DNA from: Tenebrio molitor
Lineage: Eukaryota; Arthropoda; Insecta; Coleoptera; Tenebrionidae
DNA length: 64,000 nucleotides
Reading direction: 5' to 3'
NCBI RefSeq assembly: GCF_963966145.1
Contig: NC_091048.1
Location: forward strand, 27,590,001-27,654,000
A program made the position numbers and the translations under genes. Of this stretch, positions 43,525 to 54,681 are shown one piece after another. The number at the start of each line of letters is the position of its first letter. Within the stretch, counting starts at the first letter, position 1. The notes beneath the pieces were generated by a model. That model searched no databases and had not been told where the DNA came from. It worked only from the letters and a program-made list of their open reading frames with translations.

Positions 43525-46500
43525 TATCCCACCTCCACCCGGCGGCACGGCAATTTTGCCGGAGTACATACACTATTACGGATATTACTATCAAGTAATA
43601 GTGCAGTGCTTATCAACATAATTACCGGCGTCTTGCCTCCGCATTTTGACTTTGTTGTGTATTATGTTCTGTGTCAATGTTAAGGAACTTCCTCACGATG
43701 TGACATGAGTACCTATAATAATATACCTTTTTGAATTTCAACTACCAATGTGTTATCTAAATCCAGAATTTTTAAATTTTTAAAAAGAGATTGCGGTACT
43801 ATTCCCGTTGCTGAAATTACAAGTGGTAAAATCGAAATTTTTTCTAAACACCAAAGATTTCTCATAGCAACGGACAGCTCTAAATATTTATTAATTTTTG
43901 TGTTATATGTCTGTGTTATATTATGTGACTTTGGAACAGCTATATCTAAAAGATATGCTTGCTTTTGTTGTTTATTTAAAATTATAATGTCTGGTCTGTT
44001 ATGTTTAATATGAATGTCAGTTAAAATTGTTCTATCAAAATATAACCTGTAACTGTCATTTTCCAAACAACTTTCTGGTGTATAACTATAATGTGGTTGT
44101 GTATTCTTTAATAAATTGAATTTAACAGCTAAATTCATGTGTATAATTTTAGCGAATATATCGTGTCGTTTTTTATATTCGCTTTGAGCCAAAACGGTGC
44201 AAGAAGAAATGATGTGTTCAATTGTTTCCCCTTCAGTTCCGCAAATCCTACATTTATCAATTATCGATTGTAAACCGCATATGTGTTTTTTATAATTTCT
44301 TGTATTTATAACACGATCTTGTATTGCAAATATAAAACCCTCCGTCTCAGGGTGAATATTTGATTTCTTAAGCCATGCATGAGATGCCTGAATATTAACT
44401 TCTGGTTGTTCCAGTTCTTTAAAGTATCTCCCATGTAAAGACTTCTGTTTTATATTTGCTATTGTGTCAGGTATATTTGGCTTAACAATGTCTGAAATTA
44501 TATTCTCACTTAAATTTAAAGGTGTGTAGCCTTTATCGGCTGAAACCAAAGCATTGAAAAAGGTGTTATCACGAGCTCTATTGAGGAAATCATTTTTTAG
44601 TGAAGCAATTTGATTTTTTAGCAGTATTTCTAGATTTGAAAAACCCCTACCACCGTTTTCGCGTGGTAAATTAAATCTTTCAATAGCAGATTTAGGATGG
44701 TGTTTACTAAATTTTGTAAAAAGAACTCTAGTTTTAATGTTTATGTTCTGTAAATTAGTTTTGGACCATTTTATAACACCGAAAGAATAGGTCAGTAATG
44801 GAACAGCATATGTATTAACTGCTTTAATTAAATTATTACCGTTTAATTTTGATTTTAAAATAGATTTAATTCTTAAATAAAATTGCTTTTCTAAATTTTC
44901 TTTTATAATTGAGTGTTGAATATGATTTGATTGATTAATACCTAAATATTTATAAAATTCTCCTTTATTTAAATTTTTAATGATTTCTCCTTCTTGAGTT
45001 ATATATTCTAAATGTTCGTAATGACCGCGACATATTGATTGCATTTTACACTTATCAATACCAAAACTCATCCCAATATCATTTGAGAAATTTTCAGTTA
45101 TTGTTAGTAAAGATAAAATGTGATTCTTTTTTGATGCATAAAGTTTTATGTCATCCATATAGAGAAGGTGATTTAATTTGGATAGTGTGGTATTATTAAG
45201 TCTAATATTGAAACCATATCCAGTGCTATTTAATACAGGGTCTCTATAAATGATTGTCGGGTCCAGCCAGCCATGGAAAGTTGTCAAATTTTGAATGTGC
45301 CACTTTGTTCGGCAATTAATGAATGTCACATTTTCAGGTTAGGTTGTTGACTTTTAACCAGAGACAAGTTTCAACTGTGCTTTACTCTTGCTAACATTAA
45401 TGTATTTATTATTTAATATCAACACCCAAAGGGGAACAATTATTGCCCCCATCGTACCGCCACACACTGTACAGGAATTGGTATGAGAACAAATCCAAAC
45501 AGATAAATATTGAGAACACCTTGTCCTCGTATACCACAATACAATACTTGATACTGCCTTTTTGTCTGCTTTAGTGCTTTCACATTTCTTGTTTTATGCT
45601 AGTGGTAAATACGACCTAGACTGAATTGTCGAATATGGTGTTGACTCCCATTTTCTCTTCCAATATAAATAACAGTGTTTTTCATAACAAATAAGTCTTA
45701 CTGGTTTTTCAATAAAATCAAATGTATTCAACAACATAATTTACAACACTAAATAACGATAACAAATGGGTATTTTTTTATAAAATAGATTGAGAATGTC
45801 CCCCATTAACTTCTAAACACTTGACAATTCTTCATTTATTTTCAAAAATATTTTGCAGCATTTCTTAGTTAAGGGTATAGCAACACTGCTATCCACAGTT
45901 CCACACACCAATTTTCAAAACATGTAAAGGAGTCTACAAATTGGTGTGGATTCTCAGCACTCCAAATTATGAAATTGAGGTGATTTTCAAACTGAACACA
46001 ACTTTGATAATCTGCAGGTTGGAGTTCTTGTACAACACTAATTTTATAAAGATGCAGTTGTAGCCTATTTTTAATGATTTTGTGACAAGTGCATCGTGGT
46101 ACACCAGATTGTTGAGATAAAGAGGCTATGGATATCTGTAGTCTTTTCCACCATTTCTTTCAAATCCTTGAGTATTTCATCAGATACTGGTGCTCGTCCT
46201 AATGATTTACCCCTGCTAATTGTTCTGATTGTTAAAAATCTGTTCACAATGTTGTTCAGATATTTTGATGGAATTCATTTTTACAAACAGATAATTCCCC
46301 ATTATTAAACCTTCCATTTCGAAAGTAAAAAACAACAATGAACGTGTTCTGTTCAACAGAATAAACCATTGTAAAGAAAATAAAGCTAAAATAAAGCATA
46401 ACCTCACAAATTTTGCCAGTGTATTTACCTCTAAAAGCGGACGTACTTGCAATTTTTATTGAAAAATACTGATTTTTGGTGTATATTAACTGTGATTAAC

Positions 46501-46894
46501 TGCGATAAAACGAATATAAGGAACCAAAACTCGACTGACAAGCGCAAACGAAACGTCAGTCACTAATGTCAGAAGTGACCGTGAAAACGAACTAGAATTT
46601 GGCATCGGTTTCAAAAAAGCGGAACAGTAAAATTTTTTTCCAAGGCTGGCTTGACCAGACAATCATTTATAGAGACCCTGTAGATTTGCCTGTAAGTACT
46701 AACAACATCCTGTAGTTTCGTGATCCGAAAATATTCCCGTATAATGAAAATATTCATTTCCATAGTCCATTTTTTGCGTTTTCTAACTTCTGTAGCACCA
46801 TTGGATTGCAGTGAAGCACTTGCAACAACATTTGGCGCGTTTTTATTAGAGAGCGAATTTATTGACATTTAGACAGTTGTCACGGCACTCTATT
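43525..46894 (-). mobile_element. Non-LTR retrotransposon with RLE-type endonuclease, inserted in a P450 relic and itself interrupted by a mariner
   Basis: Bounded by a TGATTAC target duplication (43518-43524 and 46895-46901). Minus orientation. The 5' fragment (46868-46681) reads KRKKWTMEMNIFIIREYFRI, a Trp-rich N-terminal block known from R4/Dong-like elements. A mariner follows (45236-46680). The remainder, 45235-43713, is open for about 500 residues: the end of the RT with catalytic LLYMDDIKLYA, a CCHC finger CRICGTEGETIEHIISSC, then KKRHD and NRPDIIILN..QAYLLDIAVP, the PD-(D/E)xK pattern of R2/R4-type endonucleases. The first half of the RT is missing, so an internal deletion predates or accompanies the mariner insertion. 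The 3' UTR has a GGCAAAATTGCC hairpin (GCCGCC..). Confidence 0.8.
45236..46680 (-). mobile_element. Defective mariner-like transposon
   Basis: Terminal inverted repeats of about 40 bases begin CAGGGTCTCTATAAATGATT at both ends, continue GTC(G/T)GGTC(C/A)AGCCAGCC and are flanked by TA on both sides. On the minus strand from about 46370 a decayed transposase starts MVYSVEQNTFIVVFYFRNGR, the usual start of DUF4817/HTH mariner proteins. It continues with GRAPVSDEILKDLKEMVEKT, SLSQQSGVPRCTCHKIIKN, VVQELQPADYQSCVQFEN and then WSAENPHQF. It ends near 45800 with KCLEVNGGH. Between ADYQ..and AENPH most of the DDE catalytic region is deleted and several frames are shifted, so it is non-autonomous. Confidence 0.85.
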
Positions 46895-46901
46895 TGATTA
46901 C

Positions 46902-47005
46902 AAATTTTCGTCTTAAAACTACTGAAGGTGGGTAAATTCTATTACTCTGGATTTAGTCTCAAGTTTCTTTTACAAACTATAATGAGTAGGAAACTACCGA
47001 GTGAC
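46902..47005 (+). pseudogene. P450 relic, right half (end of exon 3, intron 3, start of exon 4)
   Basis: Continues the relic at 43360-43524 past the retroelement: TTTTCGTCTTAAAACTAC then GAAGGTGGGTAAATTCTATT and CTGGATTTAG match the end of exon 3 and intron 3 of D/F, and ATGAGTAGGAAACT matches exon 4 (MGRKLEF). The donor here is GGTGGGT, a GT form of the site that is GC in D and F. Confidence 0.65.
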
Positions 47006-47580
47006 TTTTAATAATTGAAACAAATTTAGTGGGTTGGCACTCCCGAATAATTGGTACGCCAAGTAATTGTTAAAGAATTGTTTATTGAATCGCTTTCTAA
47101 GTTAAAATACTAAACCATTTTTGCAAATAAATAAATCGTGATAATGACAACTTGATCTACTTTGACTTGTGAATTGTCATATTTTAATTTGACAGAAGTG
47201 ACAAGTGTACCAACATAAAAACTTTACATTTTGAATTTGATGTTGCTATGAATCCACTGCGTTAATGTTCCATTGATTTCATTTCTGTGCGTTTATTTGT
47301 AATTTCTAAAAAAAATGCGCATCACAAGGTAATTTTTCTAAGGTTATCTCAATTTAGTATAGATACACAAGAATGATGCGTTGTGTTGTGTGAACATAAC
47401 ATAATTCAAGTTTTAACGAACACAAGAAATTAAAGGACCTCTCACATAGTCATGTGACATAATTAATCAATTAAAAGCAGGACCATCATGTTAGATAATT
47501 CCTTATTCCAGATTTTTAAGGTTATGTAACATTTATGAGTCAACAACATTTAAGAAAAAATCACACCCAACAAGAGAATA
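47006..47580. other. Intergenic, nothing recognised
   Basis: AT-rich sequence with no supported gene. Confidence 0.4.
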
Positions 47581-48568
47581 CAGGCTGTTTGATAAAAAAC
47601 GCCTCAACCCATAACTTTTTTATTTATTATCCGATTTCAATGAACAAAAAAACCGAAGATATGGTTTTTCATGCGCTACGAAGCAGCCATAAAATAATTT
47701 TTTTTGGCGTTATTTTCAGTAGCTTACGATAGTCAACTTTTTTTTTTAAACGGACACATGTAGTTTTTTAGGCTCAGTCTGATAAAGTTTTTTTTTCTGA
47801 ATCTAACGATGTATTAAAAATTATCGTTTGGTTCATAGCTGACTGAAAAAAAAATAAAACAATTTTTAATTCTGATTCAGTTTATTATGAAATTTTCAAG
47901 TGTGCCGTGAAAAACAATTGGAATACAAATAGCAACAAATGTCAAGTGTGAGTTTGAAAATTTCCAGGTGCAATCTTGAAGAGTTTTATTATTATTTTCT
48001 TGGAAAACATAAAAAAATAAAAAATTTTAATTATTATTATTTTTTCTATTAACTTTTTGTTTTTGACTAATTACGATTTTTATTACACTCGAACATAAAA
48101 TAATAGTCAAATGACTGCTATCCTGCATGACTGACAATGTTATTTTATACATACTTAAATAAAAAAAGTTTAAAAAAGCAGGTGAAAACTTCTAAGCTGA
48201 CGTTTAAATGACATTTATCGTACTTTGTATTCCGATTGTTTTTCACGGCACTCTTAAAAATTTTATAATAAGCTGAACCACAAAAAAATGTTTTTTTTTT
48301 TTTTCAGTTAGCTATGAACCAAATGATAACTTTCAATATACCATTAGATCCAGAAAAAAAACCTTACCAGACCAAGCCTAAAAAACTTCATGTGTCCTTT
48401 TTAAAAAAAAAGTTGGCTATCGTTAGCTATTGAAGATAACGCCAAAAAAAAAATTTTTGTGGTTGTTTTGTAGCGCTTGAAAAACCATATCTTTGATTTT
48501 TTTGTTCATTGAAATCGGGTAATAAATAACAAAGTTATGGGTTGAGGCGTTTTTCATCAAACAGCCTG
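47581..48568. mobile_element. Fold-back transposon with roughly 400-bp inverted repeats, TA-flanked
   Basis: Starts TA|CAGGCTGTTTGATAAAAAAC and ends with the reverse complement, GTTTTTC-type ..CATCAAACAGCCTG|TA. The arms stay alignable for about 400 bases each (GCCTCAACCCATAACTTT / AAAGTTATGGGTTGAGGC; GGACACATG / CATGTGTCC; GTGCCGTGAAAAACAAT / ATTGTTTTTCACGGCAC), leaving a short centre. No coding capacity. The mariner-like TA target and CAG ends suggest mobilisation by a Tc1/mariner transposase. Confidence 0.8.
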
Positions 48569-48599
48569 TATATGTCCCGACCGCGCCCTCTCGAAGGAC

Positions 48600-48770
48600 A
48601 TCTTCGAAAGACATCCCTTCGCCTACATCCCCTTCAGCGCAGGACTATGTAACTGCACCGTCAGAAATTCGCATTCTTGGAGCCCTGGTCGAAGGAAGTC
48701 AAAGTGCCAAGGCAGGAAGAAACTCAATAGACGGGATTTTGTAAATTTTCATAAAAATAAATGTATAATT
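48600..48770 (+). pseudogene. Scrap of a C-type P450 3' end
   Basis: AAAGACATCCCTTCGCCTAC, ATCCCCTTCAGCGCAGGA and then TGTAACTGCACCG copy the heme-loop region of gene C (RHPFAYIPFSAG..RNCIG). The sequence then jumps to CCAAGGCAGGAAGAAACTCA and the shared 3' UTR GGGATTTTGTAAATTTT..AAAAATAAA. About 180 bases between these are missing, and Arg in front of the Cys is changed. It begins 30 bases beyond the fold-back element. Confidence 0.8.
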
Positions 48771-49188
48771 TTGTATTATTGTTTGATAACAGAGGACCCA
48801 GTACTGATTCTTGCGTGACGCGAACTTGCAGTGTTTAAGGAGAGTACTGTCGAGTACTAACAGTCGAAACAATGCTGTCAGAAACTCTGCTAGCGACAGT
48901 GAGTGCAATAGCGCTTATATGCAGCTCGTTGAATACCTAATATAAATCCCTGTAAAGACCTATGTGGAACTCATTTGGCATTGATTTTAATCTATTGCTC
49001 TATTTATCTAATAAAGGAAGTAAAGTCCAACACGTTTCGTACTATGTTTTTCTTGTAATACACGATAACTGCATTTTTCTTTAATTATCTGGTTTTAACA
49101 AAAATTAGCATCAATCTCAAGCGTCCTTTCTCATATAAATAAATAACTTCTCTTCCTCTTGCTTAGTCGACTACCAACAGTTTCAAGA

Positions 49189-50662
49189 ATGCCTCTGGAG
49201 ATAGTTTTCTTGGGTGTAATAGCACTGGGTGCTATCTATTATTTTTTTAAAATCGTAACAGAAATATCTAGTCGCGTGTACCACATTCAAAAATTACCAG
49301 GACCTCCTATGTTCAACTGGATTGTGGGGAATATGTACCTTCTTCAAGATAGTCCAGGTACTCCAGTATTGTGCTGGTGGAACTGTAAATTAACCAAAAC
49401 ACAGATAAAATTTTCCAGATGCTTAGAAAATGGGGTCTCGAGTACTACCCCATTTATAAGTTGTGGGTAATATCTGTATCAGCTGCTAATATAATGAGCC
49501 CAGAGGATATGAAGGTGAGTTTAAAACGAGAGGAAAATTGTAAAAACCATCTGGTTGCAGTTGATTCTGTCAGATATAAAACACATGAAGAAGAGTCCAG
49601 CCTACAACTTGCTGAACAAGTGGCTGGGTACTGGACTGTTGACCAGCACCGGAACAAAGTGGCAGACGCGTCGGAAAATCTTAACACCAGCTTTCCATTT
49701 TAACATCCTGCAAGATTTTATTCAAACTTTCAACGAGAAAACAGAGGAACTGGTAGAAGTGTTGAAGGGGGAGTGTTACAACACCTGCACTGAGATAACT
49801 CCGATAATTACGCATTTCGCTCTGAAGATCATCGGAGGTGAGAAAGACGTTTCGCCCTTATTTTATTCCGATCTGGCTTTACATCTTCACGCCTCACTTT
49901 TACAGAGAAGTGAAATTTGTCAAGACATTGCACAGCTTCACCACGGAAGTTATTGCTGAAAGGGAAAAAGATTTTCACAGTGATTCGACTAAAAGGACGA
50001 GAAAACGGTTGGCCATGTTGGACTTGTTGCTAACCGCCAAAAGAGAAGAAGGGTTCATCGACAATGAAGGCATCAGAGAAGAAGTAGACACTTTTATGTT
50101 TGAAGGACACGACACCGTTTCCGCCGCTATGATTTTTGCCTTGATGATGATCGCCAATCATCCCCAAGTTCAAGTGAGTAAGTTCAGGGAGAAAAACACA
50201 AATTATGATTGTGTCGTAGGAAGAAATTGTCAACGAGATGAAAGATGTTTTGGGAGACATCAAGAAAAAACCACAATACAGCGACCTCCAAGAACTCAAT
50301 TACATGGAAAGGTGTCTCAAAGAAGTGTTAAGATTGTACCCGAGCGTTCACTACATCTCGCGCGAACTTGGCCAAGACTTGATCACTCACACCGGATACA
50401 AGCTGAAGAAAGGCACAGTGGTGCAGTTGCACATCTACGATCTCCACCATAATCCTGAAGTTTATCCTGATCCTGAAAAATTCGATCCGGATCGATAGGT
50501 CAGCGGTTCGCCATGTTGGAAATGAAGGCCATTCTGTGTGGAATTTTGGGGAATTTTGTGTTGGAAGCAGTAGACACCCCCGAATCAATTGTTTTAATTG
50601 TAGATATAATTCTCAGAACCAAGGACAACATCAAGGTAAAATTTCTACCGAGAATAGAATAA
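49189..50662 (+). pseudogene. CYP4: Cytochrome P450 gene E, pseudogene with two deletions
   Basis: Exons 1-3 are intact (49189-49357, 49405-49514, 49561-49837) and would encode the anchor, LPGPPMFNW, WLGTGLLTSTG and WQTRRKILTPAFH. Directly after the intron 3 donor (GGAG|gtgaga), the rest of intron 3 and about the first 35 codons of exon 4 are missing. Sequence resumes at RPYFIPIWLYIFTPHFY in another frame. Exon 4 then runs to 50173 with REEVDTFMFEGHDTVS, and exon 5 starts at 50220. A second deletion of about 73 bases fuses FDPDR to IGQRF (gatccggatcgataggtcag), removing the heme loop with its Cys and creating an in-frame TAG. Position and sequence place it between B and D/F in the family. Confidence 0.93.
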
Positions 50663-51302
50663 ATGAGATTCTGTCATGAAAATCTTGTTTTAATCCTTTC
50701 ACCACTTTACCTTTCGACAATTGAAATGAAACTTGAAATACAGAACAATTATCTAAAAATTAACTAAAAGAAATGCTCGAAGTAGTGAGTTCAAAAACAA
50801 AAATTAACTTTTCTTTTCAGGCTCTCAGATTCACCAACATCTTTAATTTAATTTGACTTGAATTTGATTTGAAATGTCAAATGTTATTTGTCAATGATGC
50901 GGCTGTCAGTGTGAAGTCGTCAACAACCGGAAGTTACTCCAGTTGTACCATTTAAAAATAAAATTCAGTGTCACCAAATCAAACAGTCCTTCTTGATCAC
51001 CCCAACAATTGGAAAACGCATTTGACAACATGAAAACCAGAAATCGTTTGTGCGTTTATACTGAAGGACAAAATTTTGAACATTTGCTATAAGAATAAAT
51101 ATTTTGTTTTATATTTTGGGCTTCTTTATACATTTTTATGTCACGATCAGAATAAACATGGTGTATTGTGTTGTCAAATGTCACTGCTGTGCTGTCTTTA
51201 AAAATTGCATGTTGCCAACTTCATAATAAAATCACAGCGTACTCTAATTCCGAATTAATTTGAAGGCACAATACTTTGTAGCGAACAGGTTTTAAATATC
51301 TA
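50663..51302. other. Intergenic with one half-copy of a small MITE
   Basis: From 50880 (TGTCAAATGTTATTTGTCAA) to 51005 (TTCTTGATCACCCC) lies a module that recurs at 54510-54650 behind gene F, in the same position relative to the P450. It shares its right end with the MITE at 51303. Confidence 0.5.
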
Positions 51303-51521
51303 CGGGGTGATCAATAAGGACTGTTTAAGTTGGTGACACTGAATCGTATTTTAAATCGTATAACAGGAGTAACTTCCGGTTGTTGATGGCTTGTCGGTGT
51401 TAATGCTATACCTATTTCAGATATTTGTCAAATAAACCAACAAAACATATCCAGTTAGTGTTATAAATAAAAATTTTCTTAATTGTATTGCCAACTTAAA
51501 CAGTCCTTCTTGATCACCCGG
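51303..51521. mobile_element. TA-flanked MITE, 219 bp
   Basis: The left end CGGGGTGATCAATAAGGACT, continuing GTTTAAGTTGG, is the reverse complement of the right end CCAACTTAAACAGTCC, TTCTTGATCACCCGG. The flanks are TA. Related half-copies are at 50880-51005 and 54510-54650. Confidence 0.7.
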
Positions 51522-52404
51522 TATTTGGATTTTAAGGATGAACTGGAGTAACATTGAAAAATGGCGAAATTTGCTTAAAATTGGTACGATAGTCCTTTCA
51601 TCCATTCTAAAGTACTGTGCCAAATTTGAAAAAATTTGGTCGAGGAATTTTAAAGTTATTACCTTTTAAAGTTTCGGGATATTTTACACGTGTTCTTATG
51701 AGAAATGGAGCAATGGTCGCATAAAAATTGATAAAAAACATATTTCAAAAAGGCCAATTTTTCTTAAATTTTTCACACATAAAGTATCGATATCGTAGAA
51801 TTTTCTAATGAATTTACAAAAAAAGTTGGTCGAGGTTTTTCCTTGTAATCGCTAATTACATGTGGAAAAACACGGTTTTTGAGGTTATGTATCTGTTTTA
51901 ATTTCAATAAAAGTGAACAAAATGCATATAATTGACGTCGGTGTGCAACATTACACTCATATCGCACGTTTTACTGCAGTTACGTTAAGAACTTTAACAG
52001 AAATCAATGAAAATTGAAATTCAGTGTGCTTTTGTTTACTTTTACGTACAGTCTTAGTCAAAAGATTGTAAAATCACATGTAAGTAATTATCTAAATATC
52101 AAGAAAATAAACACAGAATTTACTTGCAACTCATTACAATTCGTTTCCAAAAATTAAAAACTATTTTTTCAAATATTGATTTCTCGTAATAAACGTTTCA
52201 TAGCATTATAAGAATTCCACAACTTTTTGCTGAGATTGTTACTCCAGTTCATCCTTAATTGCTATGCAATATTGATCAACATGAAACTGTAATTTGTACT
52301 TTATAATGCTAAAGGTTGCAATTTTTATCAAGAGCAAAATAAATAATAAAAAGAAATAACATTTTGATGTTTTTTTGCTCCTCTCTCGTGTACATAATAG
52401 TCTT
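51522..52404. other. Intergenic, nothing firm
   Basis: AT-rich. The phrase TTGGTCGAGG occurs twice (about 51637 and 51826). From 52270 on, sequence like the far-upstream region of gene D begins. Confidence 0.35.
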
Positions 52405-52746
52405 GATAAATGACATTTATCTTTCGCGAATAGAATTAGGTAATTCCTACATAATATGACTTGCACATCAAAGACACTAAAGACAGCAAATTGTTGAGAA
52501 AACACTGCAACCTTCTGGGTGCAATTGCACTCTTGGGATCATCCAACAACAAGATACTTATTGATAAAGTTGCATAAAAGAGTAAACGAAATTGTTAGTA
52601 TTTGCGCTTTTATCTTTTTTTTATATTGTCGCCTATATGATAAACTCCACTTGGCCTTTCAAAATCATGTACTTTTCCTCGTAAAATTGCTATATATTAT
52701 TTGTAGAGTACGGAGAAGAACTATTCGAAAATTAACGCTCCGAAGC
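52405..52746 (+). promoter_or_regulatory. Upstream module of P450 gene F
   Basis: Copy of the module upstream of gene D (40326-40690): AATGACATTTATCTTTCGCG, AATTCCTACATAATATGACT, CTTGGGATCATCCAACAACA, GTCGCCTATATGATAAACTC. It lacks the LINE scrap present upstream of D. Confidence 0.55.
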
Positions 52747-54429
52747 ATGTTCTTAGTAACAGTTGTCTTGGGTGTAATAGCACTGGTTGTTCTTTGCTCT
52801 CTGTTAAAAATAGTATTCGTGAAAACTAGTCGCGTATACCATGTACAGAAATTGTCAGGACCCCCTGGATGCAACTGGATTTTTGGAAACATAAAACCTC
52901 TTCACACCACTCCTGGTAGTATCACATTCTGACTAATTTATTTTTAAATAATTGGGAAAAAGTTCAAATTTTTCAGGTTCTAAGAAATTGGGGTCGCTCA
53001 TACTACCCTATTTACAAGTTATGGGTGATTTCGATTTCAGTTGCCAACCTGATATGTCCAGAAGATATGAAGGTAATTTTTGAAACAAGACAATTTTAAT
53101 TTATGGGCTAATTATTTTTTAGTTAATTTTATCTGATATGAACCACATAAAGAAAAGTTTAGCTTACAACCTTCTGCATAAGTGGTTGGGAACTGGTTTG
53201 TTAACCAGCACTGGAAGCAAATGGCAATTGCGTCGCAAAATATTGACTCCCGCCTTCCACTTTAATATCCTTCAAGATTTCATTCTGACTTTCAATGAAA
53301 AAGCCGATGAGTTGGTGGAGGTTTTGAAAAGAGATTGTGATAAACCCTACACTGAAATTAGTCCTTTGATGACACATTTCTCCCTGAAAATTATTGGAGG
53401 CGAGTAAATTCTACAATTCTGGATTTAGATTAAACTTGCAAATTTTAGAAACTTCAATGGGGAGGAAACTGGAATTTAATTCTGAGAAGGAAAAGAACTA
53501 CAAAAGCGCTTTCCACGATTTCGTCGACGTCTTGATTTATCGTGTTCTACACCCTTATTTGGTACACAATTGGCTTTACATCTTCACTCCTCACTTTTAC
53601 AGAGAAGTGAAGTGTGTCAAGACACTGCACAGCTTCACTACGGAAGTTATTGCTGAAAGAGAAAAAGATTTTCACAGTGGTTCGACTACTGTAAAAACAA
53701 GAAAACGGTTGGCCATGTTGGACTTGTTGCTAACAGCCAAAAGAGAAGGATTGATCGACAATGAAGGAATCAGAGAAGAAGTGGACACTTTTATGTTTGA
53801 AGGACACGACACCGTTTCCGCCGCCATGATGTTTGCCTTGATGATGATCGCCAATCATCCCCAAGTTCAAGTGAGTAAGTTCAGGGAGAAAAACACAAAT
53901 TATGATTGAGTCGTAGGAAGAAATTGTCAACGAGATGAAAGATGTTTTGGGAGACATCAAGAAAAAACCACAATACAGCGACCTCCAAGAACTCAGTTAC
54001 ATGGAAAGGTGTCTCAAAGAAGTGTTAAGATTGTACCCGAGCGTTCACTACATCTCGCGCGAACTTGGCAAAGACTTGGTCACTCACACCGGGTACAAAC
54101 TGAAGAAAGGTACAGTGGTGCAGCTGCACATTTACGATCTTCACCGCAATCCTGACATTTATCCTGATCCTGAAAAATTTGATCCTGATCGATTCCTGCC
54201 GCACAACTGCGACCAAAGACATCCTTTTGCCTACATTCCTTTCAGCGCGGGACCACGAAACTGCATAGGTCAGCGGTTCGCCATGTTGGAAATGAAGGCC
54301 ATTCTGTGTGGAATTTTGGGGAATTTTGTTTTGGAAGCAGTAGACACCCCGGAATCAGTTGTTTTAACTCTGGATGTAATTCTCAGAACCAAGGACAACA
54401 TAAAAGTGAAATTTCTACCGAGAATATAA
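52747..54429 (+). CDS. CYP4: Cytochrome P450, CYP4 family (gene F)
   Basis: Five exons (52747-52915, 52963-53072, 53123-53399, 53449-53870, 53917-54429) give 496 residues. Close paralogue of D. Exon 3 predicts the same peptide over about 89 residues, while the anchor and hinge differ (KLSGPPGCNW, where the first Pro of the hinge is Ser). Exon 2 again uses a weak acceptor (gggaaaaag, 52962) to give PVQIFQVLRNWG. Intron 3 has the same GC donor (GGAG|GCGAGT). REEVDTFMFEGHDTVS keeps the CYP4 Glu; ExxR is KEVLRLYPS; the heme loop is FSAGPRNCIGQRF with Cys442. All lengths are standard, so this is an intact gene. Confidence 0.93.
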
Positions 54430-54681
54430 TAAATGAGATTCTGTCATGAAAATGTTGTTTTAATCTTTCACCACTTTACCTCTTGACAATTGAAATTAAA
54501 CTTGAAATACAGGAATGTCAAATGTTATTTGTCAATAATGCGGTTGTCAGTGTCAAGCCGTCAACAACCAGAAGTTACTCCAGTTTTACCATTAAAAAAA
54601 AGCAGTTGCACCAACTCAAACAATCCTTCTTGATCACCCCGTATAATCGTTTGATTTAATATTATTCCATTTTTATTAATA

